NCBI RefSeq assembly: GCF_009846745.1
Contig: NZ_AQPF01000002.1
Span: forward strand, 1-64,000
Reading direction: 5' to 3'
Length of the DNA: 64,000 nucleotides
Source: Alloalcanivorax xiamenensis
GTDB taxonomy: Bacteria > Pseudomonadota > Gammaproteobacteria > Pseudomonadales > Alcanivoracaceae
Below are positions 36,764-45,838 of the stretch, in pieces. Under the pieces are notes generated by a model. The model made no database searches, was not told the DNA's origin, and worked only from the letters and a program-made list of their open reading frames with translations. Position numbers and translations under genes: made by a program. Position 1 is the first letter of the stretch, and every line of letters begins with the position of its first letter.

Positions 36764-38047
36764 ATGAACAAAAAATGCACTATTCAGATTTTCGTGAATG
36801 GCGCTTGGCAAGATGCCGCCCTTGTTGGTCTGACCGGGCCAGTGGAGCTAGGCTGGCAGGCTTCCTGTTATGGCGGCTACACGTTGGACCATGTCATTAC
36901 CTGGCCGGATAGCCGGGACGCACATGCCTGCAGCCATACTTGGCCAGTCAGTGCGGAAATTAGTGAATGGGATACCTGGCCGGCTTTTCTGATTGATCTT
37001 CTCCCTCAAGGTTTCGGTCGCCAGGAAATGCTCAAACAGCTGTCCTTGAAAGACGGCCCCAGCTCCGATTGGGCACTGCTTTTGGCCGGCACCGGCAACC
37101 CGGTTGGCAACCTGCGCATAAAAGAAGCCTGGAACTGGCTCCAACAGCATAGTCCACCGCGACAAATCGGTTTCCATTTCAACGAAGTGGCTCAGCGACA
37201 TGAGGACTTCGTCGAGTACCTCGCCAACCATGGATTATTCGTCGCCGGCTCATCCGGCGTACAGGGGGAGTGGCCCAAAATTCTACTTACCGAGGCCGAC
37301 GATGGCCTGCTCTATCTGGACCATTTACTACCCGACCAGCGGGCGCGCCGGCACTATCTGGTTAAGTTCACCCGTTCCGGACCGCGGGACCTGAACCTGA
37401 TCCTGGAAGCGGAAGGGAAATACATGGCCTGCGCCCGGCACTTGGGGCTGCGTGTTCACGCTCTCCCCGAATACCATGGAAACACTTTGTTCATTCCCCG
37501 CTTTGATCGCCACTGCGAGTCCGGACAGGTGCAACGCATCGCTCAGGAAAGCCTCGCTTCCCTATGTCAGCGATCCGGTTTCGGTGTTCGCATCAACCAC
37601 AACGATGCTTGTGCCGCCATTGCCAATGCCGTCACCGATCCGCAACGGGAGATCATCGAATACCTGAAACGGGATCTGGCCAATATCGTCATGGGCAACA
37701 AGGACAATCATAGCCGCAATACCGCCATCAGCCGGGATAACAATGGTCTGATAGCGCTTACGCCCCTCTATGATTTCGCTCCCATGTATCTTCATCCCGA
37801 CGGCATTGCCCGACCCAATCGCTGGCGCGAACACGACCGGGGGCAGCCTGACTGGCGCAGCGCTGCTGAACAAGCGGCCGACGCCAGCGGTGTTGCGGTC
37901 GAACCGTTGATTCAAGCGCTCAAGGACATGGCCCACCCTCTTGCTACCCTGGAAACCGTTATGCGCGAACAGGGCCTGGCGCCAGACATCATTCAGAGAG
38001 TCTCGTCCCAAGCCGCGGCAACCGCCAAGATCCTGGAGGCCCTGTAA
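36764..38047 (+). CDS. HipA-type serine/threonine kinase toxin
   Basis: A 427-aa HipA-family kinase. Motifs in order: GSSGVQGEWPKILL (Gly-rich region), HYLVKF (ATP-site Lys), ILEAEGKYMACARHLGL, LFIPRFDRH, the catalytic loop IVMGNKDNHSRNTAI (Asp and Asn present) and LYDFAPMY, so it looks active. HipA toxins phosphorylate translation factors or tRNA synthetases and cause growth arrest; the target here is unknown. It precedes its HTH partner, the reverse of E. coli hipBA order. No Shine-Dalgarno site is seen. Confidence 0.9.
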   Translation: MNKKCTIQIFVNGAWQDAALVGLTGPVELGWQASCYGGYTLDHVITWPDSRDAHACSHTWPVSAEISEWDTWPAFLIDLLPQGFGRQEMLKQLSLKDGPSSDWALLLAGTGNPVGNLRIKEAWNWLQQHSPPRQIGFHFNEVAQRHEDFVEYLANHGLFVAGSSGVQGEWPKILLTEADDGLLYLDHLLPDQRARRHYLVKFTRSGPRDLNLILEAEGKYMACARHLGLRVHALPEYHGNTLFIPRFDRHCESGQVQRIAQESLASLCQRSGFGVRINHNDACAAIANAVTDPQREIIEYLKRDLANIVMGNKDNHSRNTAISRDNNGLIALTPLYDFAPMYLHPDGIARPNRWREHDRGQPDWRSAAEQAADASGVAVEPLIQALKDMAHPLATLETVMREQGLAPDIIQRVSSQAAATAKILEAL

Positions 38048-38320
38048 ATGGATAAGCGATACAGTCAAGCGGATGCGCATGAGCAGTTGGAGCGCCGCCG
38101 GCAGGTGCTGCGCTCCATTCACGAGCGCCCTGGCCTGCCGCTTTCAGAAGTGATCAAAACGCTGCGCAAGGAGCTGAGACTGACGTTGCAGGAATACAGT
38201 GCACTTACCGGCATCTCCCCAAGAGTGATTCACGGGATTGAACATGGGACGGGGAACCCGACATTGAGCACGGCGGAGAAGTTGTTGAAGCCGTTTGGGT
38301 TGCGATTGGGTGTGGTGTAA
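38048..38320 (+). CDS. HipB-like XRE-family antitoxin
   Basis: A 90-aa protein whose C-terminal half is an XRE helix-turn-helix (LRLTLQEYSALTGISPRVIHGIEHGTGNPTLSTAEKLLKPFGLRLGVV). The N-terminus is a charged helix. Its ATG directly follows the toxin's TAA (TAAATG), implying translational coupling. It should bind the toxin and repress the operon. Confidence 0.88.
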   Translation: MDKRYSQADAHEQLERRRQVLRSIHERPGLPLSEVIKTLRKELRLTLQEYSALTGISPRVIHGIEHGTGNPTLSTAEKLLKPFGLRLGVV

Positions 38321-38356
38321 GAGCAGGTTTCAAGGATTATGCTCTACGAGGCTGGG

Positions 38357-38396
38357 CCTCGCTTTTTGCCTTTGCAATCATAGGCGAAAAGCGAGG
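38357..38396. terminator. Hairpin terminator after the toxin-antitoxin genes
   Basis: CCTCGCTTTTTGCCT pairs with AGGCGAAAAGCGAGG (one mismatch) around a 10-nt loop. A short TTT follows. It separates the TA genes from the IS4-like element and may act in both directions. Confidence 0.6.
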
Positions 38397-38404
38397 TTTG
38401 GCCC

Positions 38405-39949
38405 GAATGGCACTTACTTAACGCTCGCCTTCTTTCCGCCCTAGGCCGTTTTATTCCATGGGCGTTGCTTCGGTGGATGCCCATGCTGACGTATCCAAGC
38501 CCGCGCCTCGTGCCGGGGGCGGGTTAACAGCGGAAGCGGCTTCGGTCGTCGCTTGACCGCTCGGGGTTCAATACGTCCTGGTCGACTCTCCACACGCTGC
38601 TGGGCGATCAGACGAAAGAGTTCCGTTAAATCGTCACGGGTATGGCAAGCGAGCCGTTGTTGGCACCAAACCTGCCAACATTGCAACGCGTGTTTGAAGC
38701 TCAGTGTGCGAGGCAATACCTTCGCCAACACAGCGGACGGTACAATCAGAAGCCGGACCAGATTGTAGGCCAGAAGGTGCACCCACAGTTCCTTTTCCGC
38801 CATCTCCTCCGCCATCTCCGGTGTTGTACAGCTCAAGGTCTCCATCCCCAGTGTGGTCTTGATGTACCGGATATCCAGCTCAACATGCCAGCGGCTGCGG
38901 TATAACGCTTTCAACGCTTGGCGCGATGCCCTAGCCGGATCATACAAGGTGGTAATCAGCACCTTTCCTCCCAGCGCCACTTCACGCAAGACGATATCGT
39001 CCGGCAGTGCCTGATTAGTGCGCCAGACTCATCCAGTCCGGACGCTGGCAAGGTTTACTAATCCGGATCAAATGATCCTTGTGGCCCAGGCGCTTTCCTA
39101 TACGGAAGTCTGTTGTCAGCTTGCGAGCGCCATTTTGCTCGAACACGACATCCACACCGCGGGCCAGACAGTCCGCCAGAATCACATAACTACCACACAG
39201 ACCGTCCCCCAGGAGGATATCGCCAGCGTTGAGGCCAGGCAGCAATGAACGGTTCGCTGGCGCTTTTACCCGCGTAAGGCCCCATTGCCGCATTCAGTAC
39301 GGCACCGCTGGCCAGACAGGTGACGGCGACAATGCGACACAGTGGGAAATCCTGGCCGGGTTTCTGCGAGCGCTGTTGGGGGTAAACCTCTTGATTGGCG
39401 GGCGTATCCGGCAGGGTCACGGTGGTGCCGTCAACGATGTGAACAGGTCGCCCCTGCCAATGCCAGCTGTCAGGTACTTTCTCGTTGCTCAACGTTCCTG
39501 TAGCGCGTGCTGGAGAAGAGACCAACTCCAGTGATAAACGCTGCCGAGCTTTGCAATAGCCGCCCGTAAAAGTACTGCACGCCTTGCGCCCTCCCAGCCA
39601 GCGTGCCACCGCAGCTTCGTTGGCCACTCGCTGACAGGAGCGATCCGCTTGCATTACCCGGCTCAGAAACATCGCCATGGTTTCTATTGGCGGGAAGAGC
39701 CGTTCCCGGTGCTCGGGCAATAAAGATTCCAGTACATAAAAGAGCTCTGCCGAGGTCAGCAGATTGAAAAAGCGGATGGCATCCTGGCGAGACAGTTTTT
39801 GTTTGATTGCTGCTGAAATCGATTCTGTTTAGCATACATAGGAGCTGATCCTTGGCGGGGTGCGATTCTTTGGCGAGATAAACACGCCGCCATTGGATCA
39901 GCTTTTTTTCTTCTGGATCAAGGCCTTATTGATTAAGTAAGTGCCATTC
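38405..39949 (-). mobile_element. IS4-family insertion sequence, degraded
   Basis: A 1.5-kb element with exact 17-bp terminal inverted repeats GAATGGCACTTACTTAA (38405-38421; complement at 39933-39949). It carries one minus-strand transposase frame broken by two frameshifts. No clear flanking target duplication was found. It sits between the toxin-antitoxin genes and pilA, only 32 bp beyond the pilA stop. Confidence 0.9.
38441..39828 (-). pseudogene. IS4-family transposase, frameshifted
   Basis: The transposase is readable in three frames. The N-terminal part (opening at 39828; LSRQDAIRFFNLLTSAELFYV) carries the first catalytic Asp region IVDGTTVTLPDT; a shift near 39245 leads into LLPGLNAGDILLGDGLCGSY with the second Asp; a shift near 39010 leads into the YREK signature YRSRWHVELDIRYIK with the catalytic Glu. 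Both shifts are in the same direction (one extra base or two lost). No usable ATG is seen at the start. It should be inactive. Confidence 0.85.
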
Positions 39950-39981
39950 AGTCCTGGCCCCAACATGCTCTCGCAGGAAAG

Positions 39982-40476
39982 TTACTTACATTCAGTCGGA
40001 GCATAACGCTCATTCACACTCCCGGTGTTGACCGGCAGATTACGATTCGAAGCAGTGGTGCTGAGAGCGGAAGCACATGCCCAATCGATATTCCCCTCAA
40101 GACCAGCCGCCAATGCCGCCAAACCTATGGACGGGGTGAGAACGATTGTTTCGCCATCAATTTGGGGCGTTTCTGCACTATAGGTAATCGTGATGACACC
40201 ATCATCCGCGTTGATCGTAATATCGTCTACGTATTTGGTTGCCACCCACTTGTTAGCCCATTCCGCAGCTGCAGAATTTACGCCATTCATGTCATTAGAG
40301 TAAAACCCATCAACAACCGCAACCTTAGCGGAAGCAGCTAGTGCGAGACCTTCCGTCACCTTGGAGCGAACGGTGTAATCCTGATAAGCCGGAATAGCGA
40401 CCGCCGCCAGAATCCCGATGATCGCCACCACGATCATCAATTCAATCAGCGTAAAACCCTTTTGCACGTTTTTCAT
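39982..40476 (-). CDS. pilA: Type IV major pilin PilA
   Basis: A 164-aa type IVa prepilin with leader MKNVQKG cleaved before FTLIELMIVVAIIGILAAVAIPAYQDY by PilD, Glu5 present, and a C-terminal disulfide pair (Cys134, Cys163). The globular domain is distinctive and lower in GC than neighbouring genes, as pilins commonly are. It is divergent from pilB, and is transcribed from a predicted sigma-54 promoter. Confidence 0.97.
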   Translation of the reverse strand: MKNVQKGFTLIELMIVVAIIGILAAVAIPAYQDYTVRSKVTEGLALAASAKVAVVDGFYSNDMNGVNSAAAEWANKWVATKYVDDITINADDGVITITYSAETPQIDGETIVLTPSIGLAALAAGLEGNIDWACASALSTTASNRNLPVNTGSVNERYAPTECK

Positions 40477-40546
40477 TTTTGCGTCTCCATAGCGGGAACT
40501 GTGTTTTCCGTGCTCACCCCCAAGGCGAGCGTCGCGCTCTCCCCAA

Positions 40547-40562
40547 TGCAGCTACCGGGCCA
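40547..40562 (-). promoter_or_regulatory. Sigma-54 promoter of pilA
   Basis: On the minus strand TGGCCCGGTAGCTGCA matches the sigma-54 consensus TGGCACG-N4-TTGCA at all but two positions, with GG and GC at -24 and -12. It predicts a 5' leader of about 60 nt for pilA. pilA of Pseudomonas is transcribed by RpoN with PilR, which fits. Confidence 0.75.
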
Positions 40563-40873
40563 ATTTGCCTGAGCCAGGATTCACGGGGGCTGGAGACAAA
40601 GTGTGAACGGTGCACTCTGCCACTCCGCGTCAGCCACTGACCGGTTTTGTCACCCGGGTTGGACGGAAATCGGCACTTACTCGCGGCTGCATCCCAGCCC
40701 GGTCTTCTCCGGAGCGGCTTTAGCGTCGCTGGGCGTGTCAGCGTGTCAGCCCTTATGAATTGGGACCCGGTTCTCAGCCACCAGGCACCGGCTCTTTACA
40801 GCCCGGGCAAAGGCTGCCAATCTTCTGATTCATAAGAATTATTTCCTATCAACAAACTCAGCCTTTCCGACCC
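40563..40873. other. Spacer between pilA and pilB
   Basis: This 311-bp stretch holds upstream sequence for both genes and two copies of the pentamer GCGTG (40733-40737, 40741-40745) spaced 3 nt apart. No tRNA, unlike some Pseudomonas pilin loci, and no coding frame was recognised. The pilB ribosome site is weak. Confidence 0.6.
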
Positions 40874-42586
40874 ATGAGCAGTCCCCAATCATCCCTGAGC
40901 GGCCTGGCGCGCCGCCTGGTCAACGAAGGCCATCTGTCCACCGAGCAGGTGGTGGAAGCGGCCGGAACCGCCCGACGGGAGCAGATGCCACTGGTTCGGC
41001 GGCTGGTGAGTTCGGGGCTGCTGAGCGCCGCCACCGTGGCGCGGGCCTCCGCCGAGGAATTCGGGGATCCGATCATCGATCTGGATGCCTTCTCCCCGGA
41101 CGCTTTGGTCAAGGACCTGGTGGACACCAAGCTGATCGCCCGCCACACCGTCCTGCCCTTGTACAAAAGGGGCAGCCGCCTGTTCGTCGCGGTATCCGAT
41201 CCCACCAATCTGCCGGCACTGGAGGAGATCCGTTTCAATACCGGTCTCAACGTGGAAACGGTGATCGTCGAGGACGACAAGCTGACCCGCTGGATCGACC
41301 GGTTGGAATCGGAGGCGGAAGGCGAGGCGTTCGCCGGCCTGGATGAGGGACTGGATAACCTGGACGTGGCCGACGGCGAGTCGGCGGGTGACGCCAAGGA
41401 CGAAAGCACCGGCGCCGACGATGCCCCCATCGTTCGTTTCGTCAACAAGCTGCTACTCGATGCCATCAAGGGCGGCGCCTCGGACCTGCACTTCGAGCCT
41501 TACGAAAAGACCTACCGGGTACGGTTCCGCCAGGATGGTGTGTTGCAGACCATGTCCAAGCCACCGGTCAACAGCGCCAGCAAGATCGCGGCCCGGCTCA
41601 AAGTGATGGCACGCCTGGATATCTCCGAGCGGCGGATTCCCCAGGACGGCCGCATCAAGCTGAAGATTTCCAAAAACCGCGCCATCGATTTCCGGGTCAA
41701 TACCTGCCCCACCCTGTTTGGCGAAAAGATCGTGCTGCGGATTCTGGACCCGGACAGTGCCAGGATGGGCATCGACGCCCTGGGTTATGAGCCCGAACAG
41801 AAAGAGATGTACATGAAGGCCCTGAACCAGCCCCAGGGTATGATCCTGGTCACCGGCCCCACCGGTTCCGGCAAGACCGTGTCTCTTTATACCGGCGTGA
41901 ACATCCTCAACACCCCGGAGCGGAACATTTCCACCGCCGAGGATCCGGTGGAAATCAACCTGGAAGGTATTAATCAGGTCAACGTGAATCCCAGACAAGG
42001 GCTCGATTTCTCTTCCGCGCTGCGGGCGTTCCTGCGTCAGGATCCCGACGTCATTCTGGTGGGGGAGATCCGCGACCTGGAGACCGCGGAGATTGCCGTG
42101 AAAGCGGCCCAGACCGGTCACCTGGTGTTATCGACCCTGCATACCAACAGCGCGCCGGAAACCCTGACCCGTCTGCGTAACATGGGTGTGCCGTCGTTCA
42201 ACATCGCCACTTCGGTGAGCCTGATCATTGCCCAGCGGCTGGCCCGCCGTCTTTGCAGCCATTGCAAGGAACCGGTGGAGGTGCCCAGGCCCTCGCTGCT
42301 TGCGATGGGCTTCACGGAACAGGATATCGAGAGCGGCTTTACTGTGTTCGGGCCGAAGGGCTGCCCAAAATGCAATAACGGCTACAAAGGCCGGGTGGGG
42401 ATCTATGAAGTGGTCCGGGTCACCGACGGCATCGCGCGCATCATCATGCAGGATGGGAACTCCATCGAGATCGCCGACCAGTGCCGCAAGGAAGGTTTCA
42501 ACGATCTGCACCGCTCCGGGCTGCTCAAGGTGATGCAGGGGGTCACCAGCCTGGAGGAAGTGGACCGGGTCACCAGCGGCCACTAG
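40874..42586 (+). CDS. pilB: Type IV pilus extension ATPase PilB
   Basis: A 570-aa hexameric ATPase that drives pilus assembly. The N-terminal MshEN-like domain is followed by the ATPase core: Walker A GPTGSGKT, Asp box, Walker B VILVGEIRD, and His box TGHLVLSTLHTNSA. A tetra-cysteine zinc motif (CSHC...CPKC) lies near the C-terminus. It begins the pilB-pilC-pilD unit. Confidence 0.97.
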   Translation: MSSPQSSLSGLARRLVNEGHLSTEQVVEAAGTARREQMPLVRRLVSSGLLSAATVARASAEEFGDPIIDLDAFSPDALVKDLVDTKLIARHTVLPLYKRGSRLFVAVSDPTNLPALEEIRFNTGLNVETVIVEDDKLTRWIDRLESEAEGEAFAGLDEGLDNLDVADGESAGDAKDESTGADDAPIVRFVNKLLLDAIKGGASDLHFEPYEKTYRVRFRQDGVLQTMSKPPVNSASKIAARLKVMARLDISERRIPQDGRIKLKISKNRAIDFRVNTCPTLFGEKIVLRILDPDSARMGIDALGYEPEQKEMYMKALNQPQGMILVTGPTGSGKTVSLYTGVNILNTPERNISTAEDPVEINLEGINQVNVNPRQGLDFSSALRAFLRQDPDVILVGEIRDLETAEIAVKAAQTGHLVLSTLHTNSAPETLTRLRNMGVPSFNIATSVSLIIAQRLARRLCSHCKEPVEVPRPSLLAMGFTEQDIESGFTVFGPKGCPKCNNGYKGRVGIYEVVRVTDGIARIIMQDGNSIEIADQCRKEGFNDLHRSGLLKVMQGVTSLEEVDRVTSGH

Positions 42587-42654
42587 AACGTTTGGGGACG
42601 TGCGCGCGGATTTTCCGTGGCGCGCGACACGATTAAGGGGGATACAGGACGCCT

Positions 42655-43878
42655 ATGGCTAAGACAGCGGCGCAACAGAAGACCGCCACTTTTCTCTACG
42701 AAGGCCTCGATCGCAAGGGCAGCAAAGTCAAAGGGGAGATCAGCGGCAAGGGCCCGGCGCTGGTGCGCGCGGAGTTGCGCCGCCAGGGCATCCAGGCGCG
42801 CAAGGTGATCAAGAAACGGGAGTTGTCGCTGGGCGGCAAGAAGAAAATCAAGCCCGCCGATATCGCCCTGTTCACCCGCCAAATGGCCACCATGATGAAA
42901 GCCGGCGTACCGCTGGTGCAATCCTTCGATATCGTTGCCGACGGTCTGGACAATCCATCGATGAAAGACGTCGTGCTGAAGATCAAGACCGAGGTGGAAG
43001 GGGGCAACAACTTTGCCGGTGCGCTGCGGCAACATCCGACTCTGTTCGACGATCTGTATTGCAGCCTGATCGAATCCGGCGAGGCCTCCGGTTCACTGGA
43101 AACCATGCTGGATCGCGTGGCGCTCTACAAAGAAAAAAGCGAGGCGTTGAAATCCAAAATCCGGAAAGCGGTGAAATACCCCATTGCCGTCATCTGTGTG
43201 GCGGTCATCGTTACCGGCATTCTTTTGGTGAAAGTCGTCCCGACCTTTCAGGAATTGTTTGAAGGGTTCGGGGCCGAATTGCCCGCCTTTACCCAGTTCG
43301 TCATTGGATTGTCCGAAGGGCTGCAGGCTCATTTTCTTCCCATATTATTGGGAGCCGGCGCGATCATCGCCGGCTTCATCCAGGGCAGGAAACGCTCCCA
43401 GGCCTTCAAGGACGCCGTCGATCGTCTCTTGCTGCGCTTGCCAATCATCGGCGATATCACCCATAAAGCCACCGTCGCCCGATTCGCCCGCACCCTGTCC
43501 ACCACTTTCGCCGCCGGGGTTCCTCTGATCGACGCCCTGGACGCCTGCGCGGGCGCCACCGGCAATGTGGTCTATCGCAAGGCGGTATTGCAGGTCAAAG
43601 AAGACGTGGCCACTGGCCAACAGCTACAATTCGCCATGCGTTCCACCGGCGTTTTCCCGCCGATGGCCTTGCAGATGACCGCCATCGGCGAGGAATCCGG
43701 GGCCCTGGACGGTATGCTTGGTAAAGTCGCCACTTACTACGAGGATGAGGTGGATAATCTCGTGGACGGCCTGACCAGTATGCTGGAGCCGCTGATCATG
43801 TCGGTGCTGGGCGTGCTGATCGGTGGCCTGATTATCGCCATGTATCTGCCGATCTTCCAACTGGGTCAGGTGGTCTGA
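42655..43878 (+). CDS. pilC: Type IV pilus platform protein PilC
   Basis: A 407-aa inner-membrane platform protein of the GspF/PilC family, with two repeats each containing an F domain (LFTRQMATMMKAGVPLVQSFD ... FARTLSTTFAAGVPLIDALDA) and three hydrophobic helices. It couples the PilB motor to pilin assembly. The gene lies 68 nt after pilB. Confidence 0.97.
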   Translation: MAKTAAQQKTATFLYEGLDRKGSKVKGEISGKGPALVRAELRRQGIQARKVIKKRELSLGGKKKIKPADIALFTRQMATMMKAGVPLVQSFDIVADGLDNPSMKDVVLKIKTEVEGGNNFAGALRQHPTLFDDLYCSLIESGEASGSLETMLDRVALYKEKSEALKSKIRKAVKYPIAVICVAVIVTGILLVKVVPTFQELFEGFGAELPAFTQFVIGLSEGLQAHFLPILLGAGAIIAGFIQGRKRSQAFKDAVDRLLLRLPIIGDITHKATVARFARTLSTTFAAGVPLIDALDACAGATGNVVYRKAVLQVKEDVATGQQLQFAMRSTGVFPPMALQMTAIGEESGALDGMLGKVATYYEDEVDNLVDGLTSMLEPLIMSVLGVLIGGLIIAMYLPIFQLGQVV

Positions 43879-43905
43879 CCAACAACAAACAGGACAACGT
43901 CATTC

Positions 43906-44769
43906 GTGTTTAGCTTTCTCGCCGACCAGCCCGCACTGCTCATTCTCTTCTGCACCGTGTTCGGGCTGCTGGTGGGCAGCTTTCTCAATGTGGTGATTCA
44001 CCGCGTTCCGCGAATGATGGAGCGCACCTGGCGGCGCGAAGCCCAGGAAGTGCTGGAACTGCCCATGGAGGAAACCCGTCCCTACAACCTGGTGGTGCCC
44101 CGTTCCCGCTGCCCGCATTGCGATCACGCCATCCGCTGGCACGAAAACATCCCGGTGATGAGCTGGCTGGTGCTGAAGGGACGCTGCAGTGCCTGCGGCC
44201 AGGGTATCAGCTCGCGCTACCCGTTGATCGAGCTGCTCAGCGCCCTGGTCGCCGCGGTTTGCGCCTGGCAGTTGGGTTATGGAGGCTGGTTGGTGTTCGT
44301 GCTGTTCGCCAGCTTTACCCTGCTGGCACTGGCGGTGATTGATCTGGACACCACTTTGCTTCCCGACGCCATGACCTTCCCACTGCTGTGGGCGGGGCTG
44401 CTGGCGGCATTGCTGGGCATTTCACCGGTATCCCTGCCGGATGCCGTGGTCGGCGCCATGGCCGGTTATCTGTCGTTGTGGAGCCTGTATTGGGTATTCA
44501 AACTGGCCACCGGCAAGGAAGGCATGGGCTACGGTGACTTCAAGCTGCTCGCGGCGCTCGGCGCCTGGCTGGGCTGGCAATATTTGCCTCTGGTGATTCT
44601 GTTGTCCTCGGTGGTGGGTCTGATGTTCGCCATTGGCATGATGGCCCGTGGCGGTCTCGATCGGAGTCAGGGCATTCCGTTCGGCCCTTATCTGGCCATT
44701 GCCGGCTGGATCGCGCTGTTGTGGGGCAACACCATCGTCGGTGCCTATCTGGGCCTGTTTCAGTTCTGA
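43906..44769 (+). CDS. pilD: Type IV prepilin peptidase and N-methyltransferase PilD
   Basis: A 287-aa membrane aspartic protease that cleaves and methylates prepilins. It starts at GTG 43906. The N-terminal cytoplasmic loop has two CxxC pairs (CPHC, CSAC) and the catalytic Asp residues are in VIDLDTTLLPD and GMGYGDFKLLAALGAW. About eight hydrophobic helices are visible. It should process the PilA encoded upstream. Confidence 0.96.
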   Translation: MFSFLADQPALLILFCTVFGLLVGSFLNVVIHRVPRMMERTWRREAQEVLELPMEETRPYNLVVPRSRCPHCDHAIRWHENIPVMSWLVLKGRCSACGQGISSRYPLIELLSALVAAVCAWQLGYGGWLVFVLFASFTLLALAVIDLDTTLLPDAMTFPLLWAGLLAALLGISPVSLPDAVVGAMAGYLSLWSLYWVFKLATGKEGMGYGDFKLLAALGAWLGWQYLPLVILLSSVVGLMFAIGMMARGGLDRSQGIPFGPYLAIAGWIALLWGNTIVGAYLGLFQF

Positions 44770-44866
44770 GCGATTACGCCACCAACATCGCGATCCTTTC
44801 CAAGATGAGGAGAGCCACGGGCACCCCATCGTTTTGGGATGATCCGCTGCCACTCCTGCACACTGT

Positions 44867-44939
44867 ATTCGCTGCCAAGGCAGCTTCCCACAGCGGCTCC
44901 GTAGCCTCCTCTTTGTGGGAAGCTGCCTTGGCAGCGAAT
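44867..44939. repeat. REP-like inverted pair
   Basis: Units 44867-44893 (ATTCGCTGCCAAGGCAGC...CACAG) and 44914-44939 are exact inverted copies over 26 nt and can form one long hairpin. They fill the spacer between pilD and coaE. Confidence 0.9.
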
Positions 44940-45048
44940 ACATGTGAATTCATGCTCACGAGGCCGGCAACAGCTTGAGGCGGCGGCATCCTGGATTTTT
45001 CCGGCTCCGCCGTGTAGTTTGCAGACCAGTTCCGGGTGGAGATAAAGC

Positions 45049-45654
45049 ATGTATGTGGTAGGTGTCACCGGTGGTATCGGCAGCGGTAAAACCGCCGCCA
45101 CCGATTTCCTGTCCCGTCTGGGTATTACCATCGTCGATGCGGATCAGGCATCCCGGATCGTGGTGGAGCCGGGTCAACCGGCGCTCCATGCCATTGTCGA
45201 TCGGTTCGGAGAACGGATATTGCAGGAGGACGGCACACTCAATCGCCGCGCTCTGCGTGATATCGTGTTCAGCGATGATCTAGCGCGGCGGGAATTGGAA
45301 GCGATCACCCACCCGGCAATCGGCGACCAGCTGCGTCGGCAGATCCAAGACAGCGACAGCGACTACACCGTGCTGGTCTCGCCTTTGCTGTTGGAAGGAC
45401 GGCAAAAGGACATGACCCACCGCGTGTTGGTGGTCGATGTCCCCGGTGACATCCAGATGGCGCGCACCGTGAACCGGGATCAGGTCCCCATGGAGCAGGT
45501 GGAAGCGATCATGCGCGCCCAGTTATCGCGGGAAGAGCGCCTGGCCCAGGCCCACGATGTGGTGACCAACGACGGCCCCCTGGAACGGCTTCATCAGCAA
45601 CTGGAACAACTGCACCAACGTTATTTGGAGTTAGCCCGACGCCATGGCGGATAA
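45049..45654 (+). CDS. coaE: Dephospho-CoA kinase
   Basis: A 201-aa kinase for the last step of coenzyme A synthesis. P-loop GVTGGIGSGKTAATDFL, DADQASR and the RTVNRD region are typical; length is normal. It overlaps yacG by 11 nt and follows the pil genes, as in Pseudomonas. Confidence 0.97.
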   Translation: MYVVGVTGGIGSGKTAATDFLSRLGITIVDADQASRIVVEPGQPALHAIVDRFGERILQEDGTLNRRALRDIVFSDDLARRELEAITHPAIGDQLRRQIQDSDSDYTVLVSPLLLEGRQKDMTHRVLVVDVPGDIQMARTVNRDQVPMEQVEAIMRAQLSREERLAQAHDVVTNDGPLERLHQQLEQLHQRYLELARRHGG

Positions 45655-45838
45655 CACCACTCGCATCTATCCCTGCCCTCATTGCAAGAAACCCACCCGC
45701 TGGGACGATAATCCCTGGAGGCCGTTTTGTAGCGAGCGGTGCAAGATGATCGATCTGGGCGCCTGGGCCTCGGAGCAACACGTGATTCCCGGTGATCCAA
45801 ACGCACCCGTGGACGATCTCGACGATCCGGAGCGGTAG
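45644..45838 (+). CDS. yacG: DNA gyrase inhibitor YacG (zinc protein)
   Basis: A 64-aa zinc-finger protein with the four-cysteine pattern CPHC...CSERC and the acidic C-terminal tail. YacG binds GyrB and inhibits gyrase. It overlaps coaE and ends at the base next to the stop of the convergent Nudix gene. Confidence 0.95.
   Translation: MADNTTRIYPCPHCKKPTRWDDNPWRPFCSERCKMIDLGAWASEQHVIPGDPNAPVDDLDDPER

Noticed and set aside
39010..39250. Programmed frameshifting in the IS4-like transposase.
   Set aside because: IS4 transposases are normally one frame, there is no slippery A-rich heptamer at either shift, and two shifts are needed.
38405..39949. Target-site duplication around the IS4-like element.
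   Set aside because: Flanks share TGGCCC but at different distances from the two ends, so it is not a true direct duplication.
40563..40873. A tRNA gene beside pilA, as in some Pseudomonas pilin loci.
   Set aside because: No T-loop GGTTCGA-like segment or acceptor stem was found.
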